Source of the DNA: W589 sp964611805
GTDB taxonomy: Bacteria > Chloroflexota > Dehalococcoidia > Dehalococcoidales > Fen-1064
Assembly (NCBI GenBank): GCA_964611805.1
Contig: CAZTBG010000023.1
Span: forward strand, 1 to 33,842
Direction of reading: 5' to 3'
Length of the DNA stretch: 33,842 bases
Shown here: one piece after another, positions 16,583 to 24,427 of the stretch
How the letters are laid out: each line of letters opens with the position of its first letter
How positions within the stretch are numbered: the stretch's first letter is position 1
The notes under the pieces: generated by a model
What the model was told of the DNA's origin: nothing
What the model saw: the letters and a program-made list of their open reading frames with translations, nothing else
The model's database searches: none
Translations under genes and position numbers: made by a program

Positions 16583-17557
16583 ATGTCTTACTTCCTCATT
16601 TCTGTTTCAAACAGGCAGAATCTAGAACTGTGTATAAGATATGCACTCGCCGGTTTTACCAATAGTAATAACGGAGTGTGGACATTCTCTGATATTCGAG
16701 AGGGAGATTATGTTTCTTTTCTCTACGGTGCTAAAGCTCATAATCTCTATAGAGTCGAGATAAAAGAGGCATTGAAGAATGCTGAGACTTTACCTCCCTG
16801 GCAGCCTGTTACATTTAGAATGTCAGGACTAACCTACTATTTCCCATTTAGGCTCAAGCTTGCTCCCATTCGGAAACTCAGTGAATCATTGGTAAGAGCT
16901 GAGTTTTCTTACGTTGCTGAGAATCTGCTGCTGCGTGGCGGCTATCGAAAAACTCATTTCCAGGCTGACCAGACCACCCTTCAAAGTGTCTCTCAACTAG
17001 GGCAGCTATATGATGAACCTGTGGAAAAATTGGATTCCAGTCGGTATAAGACTTTCATCCCGTGTTTTACCAAATTCAAGGATGAAGTCTCTCCGCCGGA
17101 GATATTTCGTTTTACGGAACTCATACTTCAAGGTGCTATACGGCATTACTTGTCGGATGACGATAACCTCAGCACTTTACTTGGGCAAATTGATATAGAA
17201 TCACTTGAGGCCAGTAAACTTGAAGTCATGGGAGAGAAGGCCCTTCCTGAAGGTCATATAGATTTGCTTATAAAGGAAGCTAATCCTATCGGTTTAGCGA
17301 GAAAAATAACAATCGAAGTAAAGACTGGTTTAGCGAAAATACAGGATATTAACCAACTTAAAATGTATCAGAATGAGATGGGTAGTGAATGCTTAGCGGG
17401 TGTCCTGATTACCAAAGGTTTCTCTAGGCGTGTCTTGCAGGAAGCAAGAGCGCAAGGAGTAAAAACTGTTGAATATGGGCTGGATGTCTTAGAAGTTAGT
17501 CCATTCGTTTCTTTCGAAGAACTGCGGAAGAGCTTATGCCTTAATCCGGTTCCCTGA
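16583..17557 (+). CDS. putative modified-DNA reader (PUA/EVE-like) fused to NucS-like PD-(D/E)xK nuclease
   Basis: Not a gene I can name; I read two parts. Residues 1-130 begin YFLISVSNRQNLELCIRY and contain GVWTFSDIREGDYVSFLYGA and an aromatic-rich PPWQPVTFRMSGLTYYFPF. This has the layout of YTH/EVE-type PUA-fold domains, which cage modified bases. Residues 210-310 have a PD-(D/E)xK core like the NucS/EndoMS C-terminal domain: EGHIDLLI (Asp227), ITIEVKTG (Glu245, Lys247) and Gln258 in NQLKMYQNE. Such fusions are expected to cut phage or foreign DNA bearing modified bases. The gene is clearly richer in A and T than its neighbours and uses many AGA and ATA codons, as if acquired. It starts 39 bases after nrdJ, with no terminator except a 6-bp hairpin ATTAGC/GCTAAT. 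The reader assignment is an inference; the nuclease motif is better supported. Confidence 0.6.
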   Translation: MSYFLISVSNRQNLELCIRYALAGFTNSNNGVWTFSDIREGDYVSFLYGAKAHNLYRVEIKEALKNAETLPPWQPVTFRMSGLTYYFPFRLKLAPIRKLSESLVRAEFSYVAENLLLRGGYRKTHFQADQTTLQSVSQLGQLYDEPVEKLDSSRYKTFIPCFTKFKDEVSPPEIFRFTELILQGAIRHYLSDDDNLSTLLGQIDIESLEASKLEVMGEKALPEGHIDLLIKEANPIGLARKITIEVKTGLAKIQDINQLKMYQNEMGSECLAGVLITKGFSRRVLQEARAQGVKTVEYGLDVLEVSPFVSFEELRKSLCLNPVP

Positions 17558-17574
17558 CAAATCTAAGTATATGG

Positions 17575-17769
17575 TTAACGCATTTCGATGGGGACGCTGA
17601 GTTTGTCCAAGTCTTTGGGCCCCAGTTCTTCGTAGCATTCAGGGCATACAGTCACTTCGTCGCCATCTTCGTTATCAACAACCCAAATGTTGTCTCGCCA
17701 CAATAGCGTTATCCTTAAACTGGAATACAGCTTTGTAATATCTTGCTTGCAATAAGGACATTCAGGCAT
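17575..17769 (-). CDS. small zinc ribbon protein
   Basis: A 64-residue protein of unknown role. Two CxxC knuckles, CPYC (4-7) and CPEC (42-45), make a treble-clef or rubredoxin-like zinc site around an aromatic, acidic middle (LLWRDNIWVVDNEDGDE). A strong AAGGAGG ribosome site lies 7 bases before the ATG, which makes the short gene credible. It follows acpS on the same strand after 42 bases and ends 17 bases from the convergent nuclease gene. Confidence 0.75.
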   Translation of the reverse strand: MPECPYCKQDITKLYSSLRITLLWRDNIWVVDNEDGDEVTVCPECYEELGPKDLDKLSVPIEMR

Positions 17770-17811
17770 TTTATAACCTCCTTGTGCTATTAAAGTTTCA
17801 GTTGGCTTTCC

Positions 17812-18177
17812 TTACTCCTTCTCCCCCACCACAAAAGCAATCGCGTATTCTCTTGAATGGGAAAGGCTGATGGACAGCCCTTTCAGCCCTAAATCGTTGG
17901 CCTGCTCTTGGGCCTGGCCATAAAGGTTGACCAGCGGCTTCCCACTTGGTTCGGCCAGTATCTCGATGTCCTTCCAGCTAATGCCACGCATGCCTGTCCC
18001 CAGGGCTTTCACTGCTGCTTCCTTACCGGCGAAGCGGACGGCCAGGGATTCCGGCTTCCCACGGCAGAGGTTTAGCTCGGCGTCGGTATATATCCGGCGC
18101 AGAAATCTATCTCCCCATCTTTCGATGGCTTGCTGGATGCGGCCTATCTCTATGATATCGACACCGATATATTGCAT
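17812..18177 (-). CDS. acpS: holo-[acyl-carrier-protein] synthase
   Basis: Transfers the 4'-phosphopantetheine arm of CoA to acyl carrier protein, activating fatty acid synthesis. It has 121 residues, the standard AcpS length. The two magnesium/CoA motifs are GVDIIEI (Asp7) and FAGKEAAVKALG (Glu53). The C-terminal ISLSHSREYAIAFVV is also conserved. It lies 103 bases after the DUF4340 gene in the same direction; that gap shows no clear promoter. Confidence 0.96.
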   Translation of the reverse strand: MQYIGVDIIEIGRIQQAIERWGDRFLRRIYTDAELNLCRGKPESLAVRFAGKEAAVKALGTGMRGISWKDIEILAEPSGKPLVNLYGQAQEQANDLGLKGLSISLSHSREYAIAFVVGEKE

Positions 18178-18280
18178 CGTCTGTATGTGAGGAATGTCAG
18201 CGTGATGACATATTCTAGCACGTGGTAAACCGGTTGTCTCTGGAGATATGGACTAATTGCTGGCTGGTAGAAAGGGAGGA

Positions 18281-18835
18281 CTATTCTTCCTCTTCTGGGG
18301 GGTAGGGGGGCTCCGTTACAAGGCGTTTAAGTACATCATACCAGTCACTAACTACAGTGTACACGTTATTGGATTCGGCAAGTCGGAGGTAGTAGGCATT
18401 GCCACCCGGAACCGCATCGCCAATCTCAATGTTTATAACCTCTTCATCCTCCTTGGTGAGAGTTATCTTCATTGCAGGTGTAGTGAATCCAAAGTTTGCC
18501 AGTTGTTCTTCGGTGGTGTCTTCGGCTATGGCTCTGTCCATATACGGGCCGCTCAGTATGAAAGGAATACCACCTCCCCATCTATCGGGATTAACTTGAG
18601 TATCTGGCGGGTCAACGAAGTACCACTGCCTGTCCTCGTGCTTGATAAATGATTCGCTCATATCCAGCCTTGGCAGCTCTATCAGGATGTGTTTCAGCTC
18701 CTCCATCTCAAACTCCCAGACACGTGGTCGCGGCTCTATCTCTGATGGAGGTTCTTCTACCGGACGCGTGATGAAGTAAACGGCTGTGGCCACTGCCAGA
18801 ACGGCCACCAGTATCAGGATGTTTCTCAGTCTCAA
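18281..18835 (-). CDS. DUF4340-type membrane-anchored protein
   Basis: A 184-residue envelope protein with one N-terminal membrane segment (ILILVAVLAVATAVYFI, about 6-22), a short proline-rich linker, and an extracytoplasmic domain with repeated I-E-I-G-D-A strands (INIEIGDAVPGGNAYYLRL). It resembles DUF4340 proteins, which regularly follow gldG-like genes, but at 184 residues it is short for that family and ends in an acidic PPEEEE tail. The start is TTG, set by GAGGGG 7 bases upstream. It lies 34 bases after gldG and probably works with the exporter. Confidence 0.7.
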   Translation of the reverse strand: MRLRNILILVAVLAVATAVYFITRPVEEPPSEIEPRPRVWEFEMEELKHILIELPRLDMSESFIKHEDRQWYFVDPPDTQVNPDRWGGGIPFILSGPYMDRAIAEDTTEEQLANFGFTTPAMKITLTKEDEEVINIEIGDAVPGGNAYYLRLAESNNVYTVVSDWYDVLKRLVTEPPYPPEEEE

Positions 18836-18869
18836 GGGCTAGCCCCTCACATTTAATGTACTAGCTGAA

Positions 18870-20522
18870 TTATCTTCGCCGCCACCAGACGAGTGTACCG
18901 GCCACAAGCAACAGCAATGGCAGCAGGCCGATACTGGAGATGGTGATAAATGTGTTGACCTCCGGGCCGACGATGAAGGGGCGGGACTGCAGGATCTTGC
19001 GGTCCATGGAAATCAGTTCCGTCCCGGAGGTGAGGTATTCTATTGAGCTGAGGAAGAAGTCACTATTGTTGTCATTCTGGATATGTCTGTTGGTGGCGAA
19101 ATCGGAATCACCTATCACTAATATACTGGGTCCATCGGGTACGGTGGTCAGGTTATCTCCCGAGGTTTCGATTCGAACGGACTCTATTAGATAGCTAATG
19201 GCGAGAGGACCTTTGATATCGACCCCCTCATCTAACTCAGGTTCTGCGCTGGAGTCAGAGTTCTCCAGCCAGCTGTTCTCACTGGTTATGGCTAGTGCCG
19301 AAATACTGATTACCCTTTCCTTTTCCTCGTTGATCCAGACGGGCTCCGGGTTTTCCTCTGTTCCTACCAGCCCAATTTGGTATCCCTCAAGGGGAGTGCT
19401 GATGCTGGTGACACCCGGGAAGTAGAGGGTGGGGAGCCCGAAATAATTCTGCTGTGCTGGCACCTTGGGACAGTCCCGGCCAATTGAAGCCACATAGGAC
19501 GTACCGCTCTCCCAGACGAAGCCCTGTTCTATCTTCACTCCCCACGGTTGCAGTAGCTGCTCGAAGTCCTCCGGCGAGTCAGGATTGACCAGAAGCATCA
19601 GCCGTCCGTCACGCTCCAGGTATTCCTCGATGATGTCAACCTCTTCGCTGCTCAGGGGTACCTGCGGTGCGGCTATTATCAGTGCAGAGGCATCATCGGG
19701 TACGGTACCCTCCGACAGGAGGTTAATAGACCTTGTCTTGTAGAGGTTATCACGTAGACCTTCACTGGCGGTGCTGTAGCCCGCAGCCGATGTGTCAGAG
19801 ATGTCAACCTCACCATGGCCGGTGACAAAGTAGGCTACTTTCTGGACTGTACCGGTGACCTCGAGGATAGCGCTGGTGAAGTCGTGCTCGGCATCCTCCA
19901 CAAATAAGCTGAGACTGGGGGGAATCATGATGATACGCTGGCCATAGTCGCCAACAAACACTATTGACTGGCCTGGAATGCCGAACAACCTGTAAAACAA
20001 TTCATGGTAGTCTGTGATGCCGTACTCCCTGGCCTTTTCCGGGTGTATGTCAGGGTCTATTGTCTTCACGGTCAGCCTGTCAGTGTAGACTTGATACTTG
20101 TCAAGCAAGCTGGTGGCGTAGGTGGTGCCACCGATGGGGTCTTCAGGTACGAAGAACTGGATAACCTCGACCTCCTGGTCCAGGTTGGTCAGGACATCTT
20201 TTGTCTGGGATGTCAGGACATACTGAGATAGGCCGGTGGTGTCAAAGCGGGCACTATTACCGATGCTGATGGCGTTGACCAGGAGGATTATGCCGATAAA
20301 TACCGAGACCATGACCGTGGTGCTGGTGCCGAACCTGCCCCGTCGACTGGTGACGGCCCTGCCGAACCGCCGATAGTCGAGGACAAGGGCAGCAATTATT
20401 AGTACTGCCCCTATGGTAATGATACCCCATGAAACAATAAGTAGCTGGGGCAGGATAAAGGTGAGTATCCAGCCGATAAACAGGCCGGCCAGTCCGAGGA
20501 GTGCCATCAGTCCGGTCGGCAT
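18870..20522 (-). CDS. gldG: GldG-like ABC exporter auxiliary protein
   Basis: A 550-residue membrane protein. Two N-terminal transmembrane helices (LMALLGLAGLFIGWILTFIL and the following hydrophobic stretch) and a third at about 70-90 (VMVSVFIGIILLVNAISI) precede a large outer domain of the ABC-transporter auxiliary type. That domain contains VAYFVTGHGEVDI, LIIAAPQVPLSSEEVDIIEEYL and VIGDSDFATN. A final helix (SSIGLLPLLLLVAGTLVWW) ends in RRR. ATG 20522 overlaps the permease stop as TAATG, which I prefer to the GTG 9 bases upstream. The substrate of this exporter type is unknown outside gliding bacteria. Confidence 0.85.
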   Translation of the reverse strand: MPTGLMALLGLAGLFIGWILTFILPQLLIVSWGIITIGAVLIIAALVLDYRRFGRAVTSRRGRFGTSTTVMVSVFIGIILLVNAISIGNSARFDTTGLSQYVLTSQTKDVLTNLDQEVEVIQFFVPEDPIGGTTYATSLLDKYQVYTDRLTVKTIDPDIHPEKAREYGITDYHELFYRLFGIPGQSIVFVGDYGQRIIMIPPSLSLFVEDAEHDFTSAILEVTGTVQKVAYFVTGHGEVDISDTSAAGYSTASEGLRDNLYKTRSINLLSEGTVPDDASALIIAAPQVPLSSEEVDIIEEYLERDGRLMLLVNPDSPEDFEQLLQPWGVKIEQGFVWESGTSYVASIGRDCPKVPAQQNYFGLPTLYFPGVTSISTPLEGYQIGLVGTEENPEPVWINEEKERVISISALAITSENSWLENSDSSAEPELDEGVDIKGPLAISYLIESVRIETSGDNLTTVPDGPSILVIGDSDFATNRHIQNDNNSDFFLSSIEYLTSGTELISMDRKILQSRPFIVGPEVNTFITISSIGLLPLLLLVAGTLVWWRRR

Positions 20523-21241
20523 TAGCTCCACCTACCGGTTTCAACAGACCTTACCGTCAGGAAAAGGAAGAGGGCGGTGACACTCAGATAGTAGATGATT
20601 GCCTTGGTATCAATTATGCCGGCCATAAAAGCTGGGAAATGTGAAGATAGCGAAATGTAGGAGAGTATATCACCAACTGCGCCAGATATACTCCCGCCAG
20701 CTGACCCAATAAAATACAGGACGGCAAGTATTCCGCCGGCAATCACGGCAGCCACTATCTGGTTAGAGGTAACGGATGAAGCAAATAGCCCGATGGATAG
20801 TGAGGCAGCGCCGAGCAGGAAGAGGCCAAGATATCCGGTAATAATCGGGCCACCGTCCGGGTTACCGAATATCCAGAGGAGCAATGGAAAGTAAAGGGTT
20901 AATGCCAGCATGGAAACGAGCATGCCGAGGCTGCCGAGGAATTTCCCCAGGACTATGTCGGTATCCCTTACGGGGGCGGTGAGCAGCAGTTCCCAGGTAC
21001 CAAGCTTCTTTTCCTCGGCAATGAGTCGCATTGCCAGGACTGCGGCAAACAGCATCAGAACGAGATTACCCCATATATCCAGGTATCCTTGGATGCTCGT
21101 GTCTGAATAACCTGTATTTTCGAAGTACCAAACAAAGAGAGCGCCATAGAGTACAAGAAAGACACAGGCTACAATATATGCCATGGGGGATGTCAGGTAC
21201 GCTCTAAATTCCCTGCGGGCGATGAGCATCGTGTTCTTCAC
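20522..21241 (-). CDS. gldF: ABC-2 family permease (GldF-like)
   Basis: A 239-residue inner-membrane permease with six predicted helices. It starts with the typical N-terminal IARREFRAYLTSPMAYIVA and continues with the conserved cytoplasmic loop RLIAEEKKLGTWELLLTAPV after helix 2. The GTG start overlaps the stop codon of the ATPase gene as GTGA, and its own stop overlaps the gldG start, so the three are translationally coupled. Confidence 0.88.
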   Translation of the reverse strand: MKNTMLIARREFRAYLTSPMAYIVACVFLVLYGALFVWYFENTGYSDTSIQGYLDIWGNLVLMLFAAVLAMRLIAEEKKLGTWELLLTAPVRDTDIVLGKFLGSLGMLVSMLALTLYFPLLLWIFGNPDGGPIITGYLGLFLLGAASLSIGLFASSVTSNQIVAAVIAGGILAVLYFIGSAGGSISGAVGDILSYISLSSHFPAFMAGIIDTKAIIYYLSVTALFLFLTVRSVETGRWS

Positions 21242-22188
21242 TCTTCAATCTCCTCGTCGTCATCGGTGACTTCTTCTTCGGCTGTCAGTTTGAGGAAGAT
21301 ATCCTCCAGGCTCATGGCTACCATGCCCATGGATAGTATTGTCCATCCCCCTTGCACTATGGCTGTCATAAGGCTGCTACGGGGGTCCTGGTCTGCCGGG
21401 CATTCTACAATATGGTAGGGTTTCTCATAGCGTACCCCGCTGACGCCCCGTACCCGCTCTAGCTTCCTGGTTACCGCGGCTGCTGGTCCGCGCACCTCCA
21501 GCTGGATATTCTGGGTACCTCGCAGTATGTTAGAGAGGTTTGCTATCTTGTCCTCCGCCACAACCTGTCCCTCGTGGATGATAACCACCCGGTCACAGAC
21601 CATGCTGACTTCCGGCAGGATATGGCTGGAGATGAGAATGGTATGCTCTTTACCAAGTTCTTTGATAAGCTGTCTGGTCTGGGCTACCTGAATGGGGTCG
21701 ATGCCAAGGGTTGGCTCGTCCAGAATCATTACTTCTGGCTCGTGGATAATTGCCTGGGCGACACCAACACGTTGACGAAAACCCCGAGACAACTTCCCGA
21801 TGAGCACATCAATATACTCTTCCAGATGACACAGTTCAACGACATCGTCAATCCTGTCCTTGATTTGGTACTTGTCCAGCCCCCTGAGCCTACCAGCAAA
21901 GTCTAGATAGGAGCGGACGGTGACATCGGTGTAAAGAGGGATTGCTTCGGGAAGATAACCTATATGTCGGCGTCCTTCCAGGGAGTTTGTGGCCATGTTA
22001 CAGTCGGCCACCCAGGCATCGCCACTGGTAGGCATCAGGAATCCCGTGAGAATGCGCATCGTGGTTGTTTTGCCAGCACCATTCGGCCCGAGGAGGCCAA
22101 CAATTTCCCCCTTGGGGACATTGAAGCTGATATTATCTACGGCAAGGCGTTCCCCATAGTACTTGGTGAGGTTTTGGACCCTTATCAC
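21238..22188 (-). CDS. gldA: ABC transporter ATP-binding protein (GldA-like)
   Basis: A 316-residue ATPase that powers the GldF/GldG exporter. Walker A is GPNGAGKTTT (Lys40), the signature is LSRGFRQR (133-140), Walker B is VMILDEPT (153-160), and an H-loop SSHILPE follows. The C-terminal 90 residues form the extra domain seen in ABC-2 ATPases and end in an acidic run (EEEVTDDDEEIEE). The start is GTG with a poor ribosome site. It is first of the exporter genes and lies 49 bases after the parvulin gene. Confidence 0.92.
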   Translation of the reverse strand: MIRVQNLTKYYGERLAVDNISFNVPKGEIVGLLGPNGAGKTTTMRILTGFLMPTSGDAWVADCNMATNSLEGRRHIGYLPEAIPLYTDVTVRSYLDFAGRLRGLDKYQIKDRIDDVVELCHLEEYIDVLIGKLSRGFRQRVGVAQAIIHEPEVMILDEPTLGIDPIQVAQTRQLIKELGKEHTILISSHILPEVSMVCDRVVIIHEGQVVAEDKIANLSNILRGTQNIQLEVRGPAAAVTRKLERVRGVSGVRYEKPYHIVECPADQDPRSSLMTAIVQGGWTILSMGMVAMSLEDIFLKLTAEEEVTDDDEEIEE

Positions 22189-22237
22189 TGCTTGTTACTC
22201 ACTTTGCTTCCCTGAACTCGGTACCTGTCCTGCCCCG

Positions 22238-23221
22238 TCAATCTTTTTCTATCTGCAAGTATATCCAGGCCATGGTCTCGTTATCATAGTCGATTATTTG
22301 ATGGTCTAATCGGTCTAATTCATAATTAATCCATTCCTCGAATAGCACATACTTTATCGCCTCCAGCTTGTCTTCTTCTACCTCTCGGTCAGACTGCTTT
22401 TCGGTAACCAGACAGATGGCATAGATTTGATTATCCGAGTCTACTCCTATTACTCCGCTGACCTGACCAACCTCGAGTTCCTCGAACGCCTTGTACTCGA
22501 TGTTTTCGGGGAGACCTCCCAGGCGAGGCCACCAGCCGATATCTCCGCCCTGCTCTGCGGAGCCGGTGTCGATCGAAAGCTCCCGGGCAACCTCCGAGAA
22601 ATCCTCCCCGGCTTCGATTCTGGCCAGGGCAGCCTCCGTATCCTCGAAGGAAGCCAGAAAAATGACATACAGGTGGACCTGCTCGGCTGTGGTGGGCACC
22701 CCCGCAGTCAAAAACTCATTCAATTTCTTTTCTAGGATATATGTTCCTATAAGCTCACGGTATTCGGCATCAGAGAGCCGGGTTTCATTAAGTCGGTCGC
22801 GGTACCACGACTTGAATTCACTCTCGGAGATTGTCTCGTTCTCACCCTGGGCTTCATCCCTGAGCCACTCATCGACTTCATCGGGGGTGACCTCGATGCC
22901 GTAATTGGGTGCCTCCTGCCTGATAAGTTCCTCTTGGATGATGACCATTAACATACCTTCGATATCATAGGTCTTATAGGGATACTTCATCCTCCGGAGC
23001 AGGTAGTCCATACTAATGGTCTCGTCATTGACCCTGAGTATGGGACGCCATAGGTCTTTCCATGTCGAAAAGTATAGGCCGGCAAAGATGCTGATGATGA
23101 CAACTACCAGAAAAACCACTGTGATGATAATTGCGGTTTTTCTGCCTGATGGCCTTCTCTTTTCCGGTTTGGGCTCCGGAGTTCTCGTTATCACCCTTCT
23201 ATTGGAACGTCTTTTGCCCAA
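22238..23221 (-). CDS. membrane-anchored parvulin-type peptidyl-prolyl isomerase (PrsA/SurA-like)
   Basis: Extracytoplasmic folding factor, 327 residues. A very basic N-terminus (GKRRSNRRV and KPEKRRPSGRK) precedes one membrane helix (about 28-50, TAIIITVVFLVVVIISIFAG). A SurA-N-like chaperone region follows (about 60-170). The parvulin domain (about 180-290) contains FSEVARELSIDTGSAEQGGD and IGWWPR. It lacks a lipobox, so the anchor is a helix rather than lipid. AAGGTG precedes the ATG. The gene stands upstream of gldA on the same strand, and the pair may be co-transcribed. Confidence 0.88.
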   Translation of the reverse strand: MGKRRSNRRVITRTPEPKPEKRRPSGRKTAIIITVVFLVVVIISIFAGLYFSTWKDLWRPILRVNDETISMDYLLRRMKYPYKTYDIEGMLMVIIQEELIRQEAPNYGIEVTPDEVDEWLRDEAQGENETISESEFKSWYRDRLNETRLSDAEYRELIGTYILEKKLNEFLTAGVPTTAEQVHLYVIFLASFEDTEAALARIEAGEDFSEVARELSIDTGSAEQGGDIGWWPRLGGLPENIEYKAFEELEVGQVSGVIGVDSDNQIYAICLVTEKQSDREVEEDKLEAIKYVLFEEWINYELDRLDHQIIDYDNETMAWIYLQIEKD

Positions 23222-23317
23222 TTACAAATCACCTTTTCTAGATTATTAAGAATGCTGCAGACCTGTCCGGTGACACAACGGCCCCAAGATGCCGACTGAA
23301 ATGATAACCGGGGTAGA

Positions 23318-23347
23318 CATATAGCCAACGTAGCACAGGATTGTTAA
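23318..23347 (-). promoter_or_regulatory. possible promoter for the parvulin-gldAFG run
   Basis: On the minus strand, TTAACA (23347-23342) and TATATG (23323-23318) are separated by 18 bases, about 95 bases before the parvulin ATG. The -10 is imperfect. Otherwise the 200-base gap 23222-23421 shows only AT-rich sequence. Confidence 0.35.
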
Positions 23348-23421
23348 GAAGTTATTAAGATAAACTTTAACTATCTTTGATACCTGGCTGGCAGCTGGTC
23401 GAGTTTCAAAGGACCGGCAGC

Positions 23422-24402
23422 CTACTTGACCAGATGACATGCCACCCAATGCTCCCCACCCATGTTGACCAGTTGTGGCGTTTCTTTCTTACAGATATCC
23501 ATTGCCTGGTGGCATCTCGGATGGAAATTGCAGCCAGGAGGAGGCATAATCGGGCTGGGTACATCACCAGTCAGAATAATCCGTTCACGCGTACGGTCAA
23601 CAACCGGGTCGGGTATCGGTACTGCTGAGAGCAGCGCTACCGTGTACGGATGCAGCGGGTTACGATAGAGCTCGTCACTGTCCGTTATCTCTACAATCTT
23701 GCCCAGGTACATTACGGCGACTCGGTCACTGATATTACGGACGACCGAAAGGTCATGAGCGATGAACAGGTAAGTGAGGGAAAGCTCCTCACGAAGCCTT
23801 TCCAGGAGTATAATAATCTGTGCCTGGATGGAGACGTCAAGGGCCGATACAGGCTCGTCACAGACTATGAAGCTAGGTCTCACCGCCAAAGCCCGGGCGA
23901 TCCCGATGCGCTGTCGCTGGCCACCACTGAACTCATGCGGGTAGCGGTCTGCCATAAACGGCTCCAGTTCTACCATCCGGAATAGTTCGGCCACCTGGTC
24001 CCGGTATTCCTGTCCTTTGGCGAGGTTGTGTACCCTGATGGGCTCACCGATGATATCGCCGGCTGACATACGCGGGTCAAGTGAGGCAAACGGGTCCTGG
24101 AATATTAGCTGCATGTTCCGTCGCATCCGCCTCATCTGCTCTTGTTTTAGCTGCATGAGGTTTACGCCGTCGAAATATACATTCCCGCGTATGCCATCAT
24201 AGAGCCGCAGGAGGCAGCGCCCGGTGGTGGTCTTTCCACAGCCACTTTCGCCGACGAGACCAAGGGTCTCGCCCCGCTTTATATAGAAGCTGACACCATC
24301 GACTGCCTTGACGTCGGCTATTCTCTTCTGTAAGACGCCAGCCGTCACTGGAAAGTACATGTAAAGATCTTCTACTTCAACCAGGTGCTCACCATTGCTC
24401 AT
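23422..24402 (-). CDS. oppF: oligopeptide/dipeptide ABC transporter ATP-binding protein (OppF/DppF type)
   Basis: One of two ATPases of a peptide or nickel importer. It has 326 residues from ATG 24402, preceded by GAGGG; a GTG at 24426 is possible. Motifs: GLVGESGCGKTTTGRC (Walker A), FSGGQRQRIGIARAL (signature), FIVCDEPVSALD (Walker B) and IAHDLSVV (H-loop). The C-terminal oligopeptide domain has the Cys-rich PGCNFHPRCHQAMDIC. It is coupled closely to oppD upstream. No permease or binding-protein gene is present in the window. Confidence 0.92.
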   Translation of the reverse strand: MSNGEHLVEVEDLYMYFPVTAGVLQKRIADVKAVDGVSFYIKRGETLGLVGESGCGKTTTGRCLLRLYDGIRGNVYFDGVNLMQLKQEQMRRMRRNMQLIFQDPFASLDPRMSAGDIIGEPIRVHNLAKGQEYRDQVAELFRMVELEPFMADRYPHEFSGGQRQRIGIARALAVRPSFIVCDEPVSALDVSIQAQIIILLERLREELSLTYLFIAHDLSVVRNISDRVAVMYLGKIVEITDSDELYRNPLHPYTVALLSAVPIPDPVVDRTRERIILTGDVPSPIMPPPGCNFHPRCHQAMDICKKETPQLVNMGGEHWVACHLVK

Positions 24403-24427
24403 TATTGGAAAGCCCTCTCTTGTCACA

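Noticed and set aside
23246..23449. Short minus-strand frame between the parvulin and oppF genes
   Set aside because: It overlaps the likely promoter and the oppF end, has no ribosome site, and its sequence is not protein-like.
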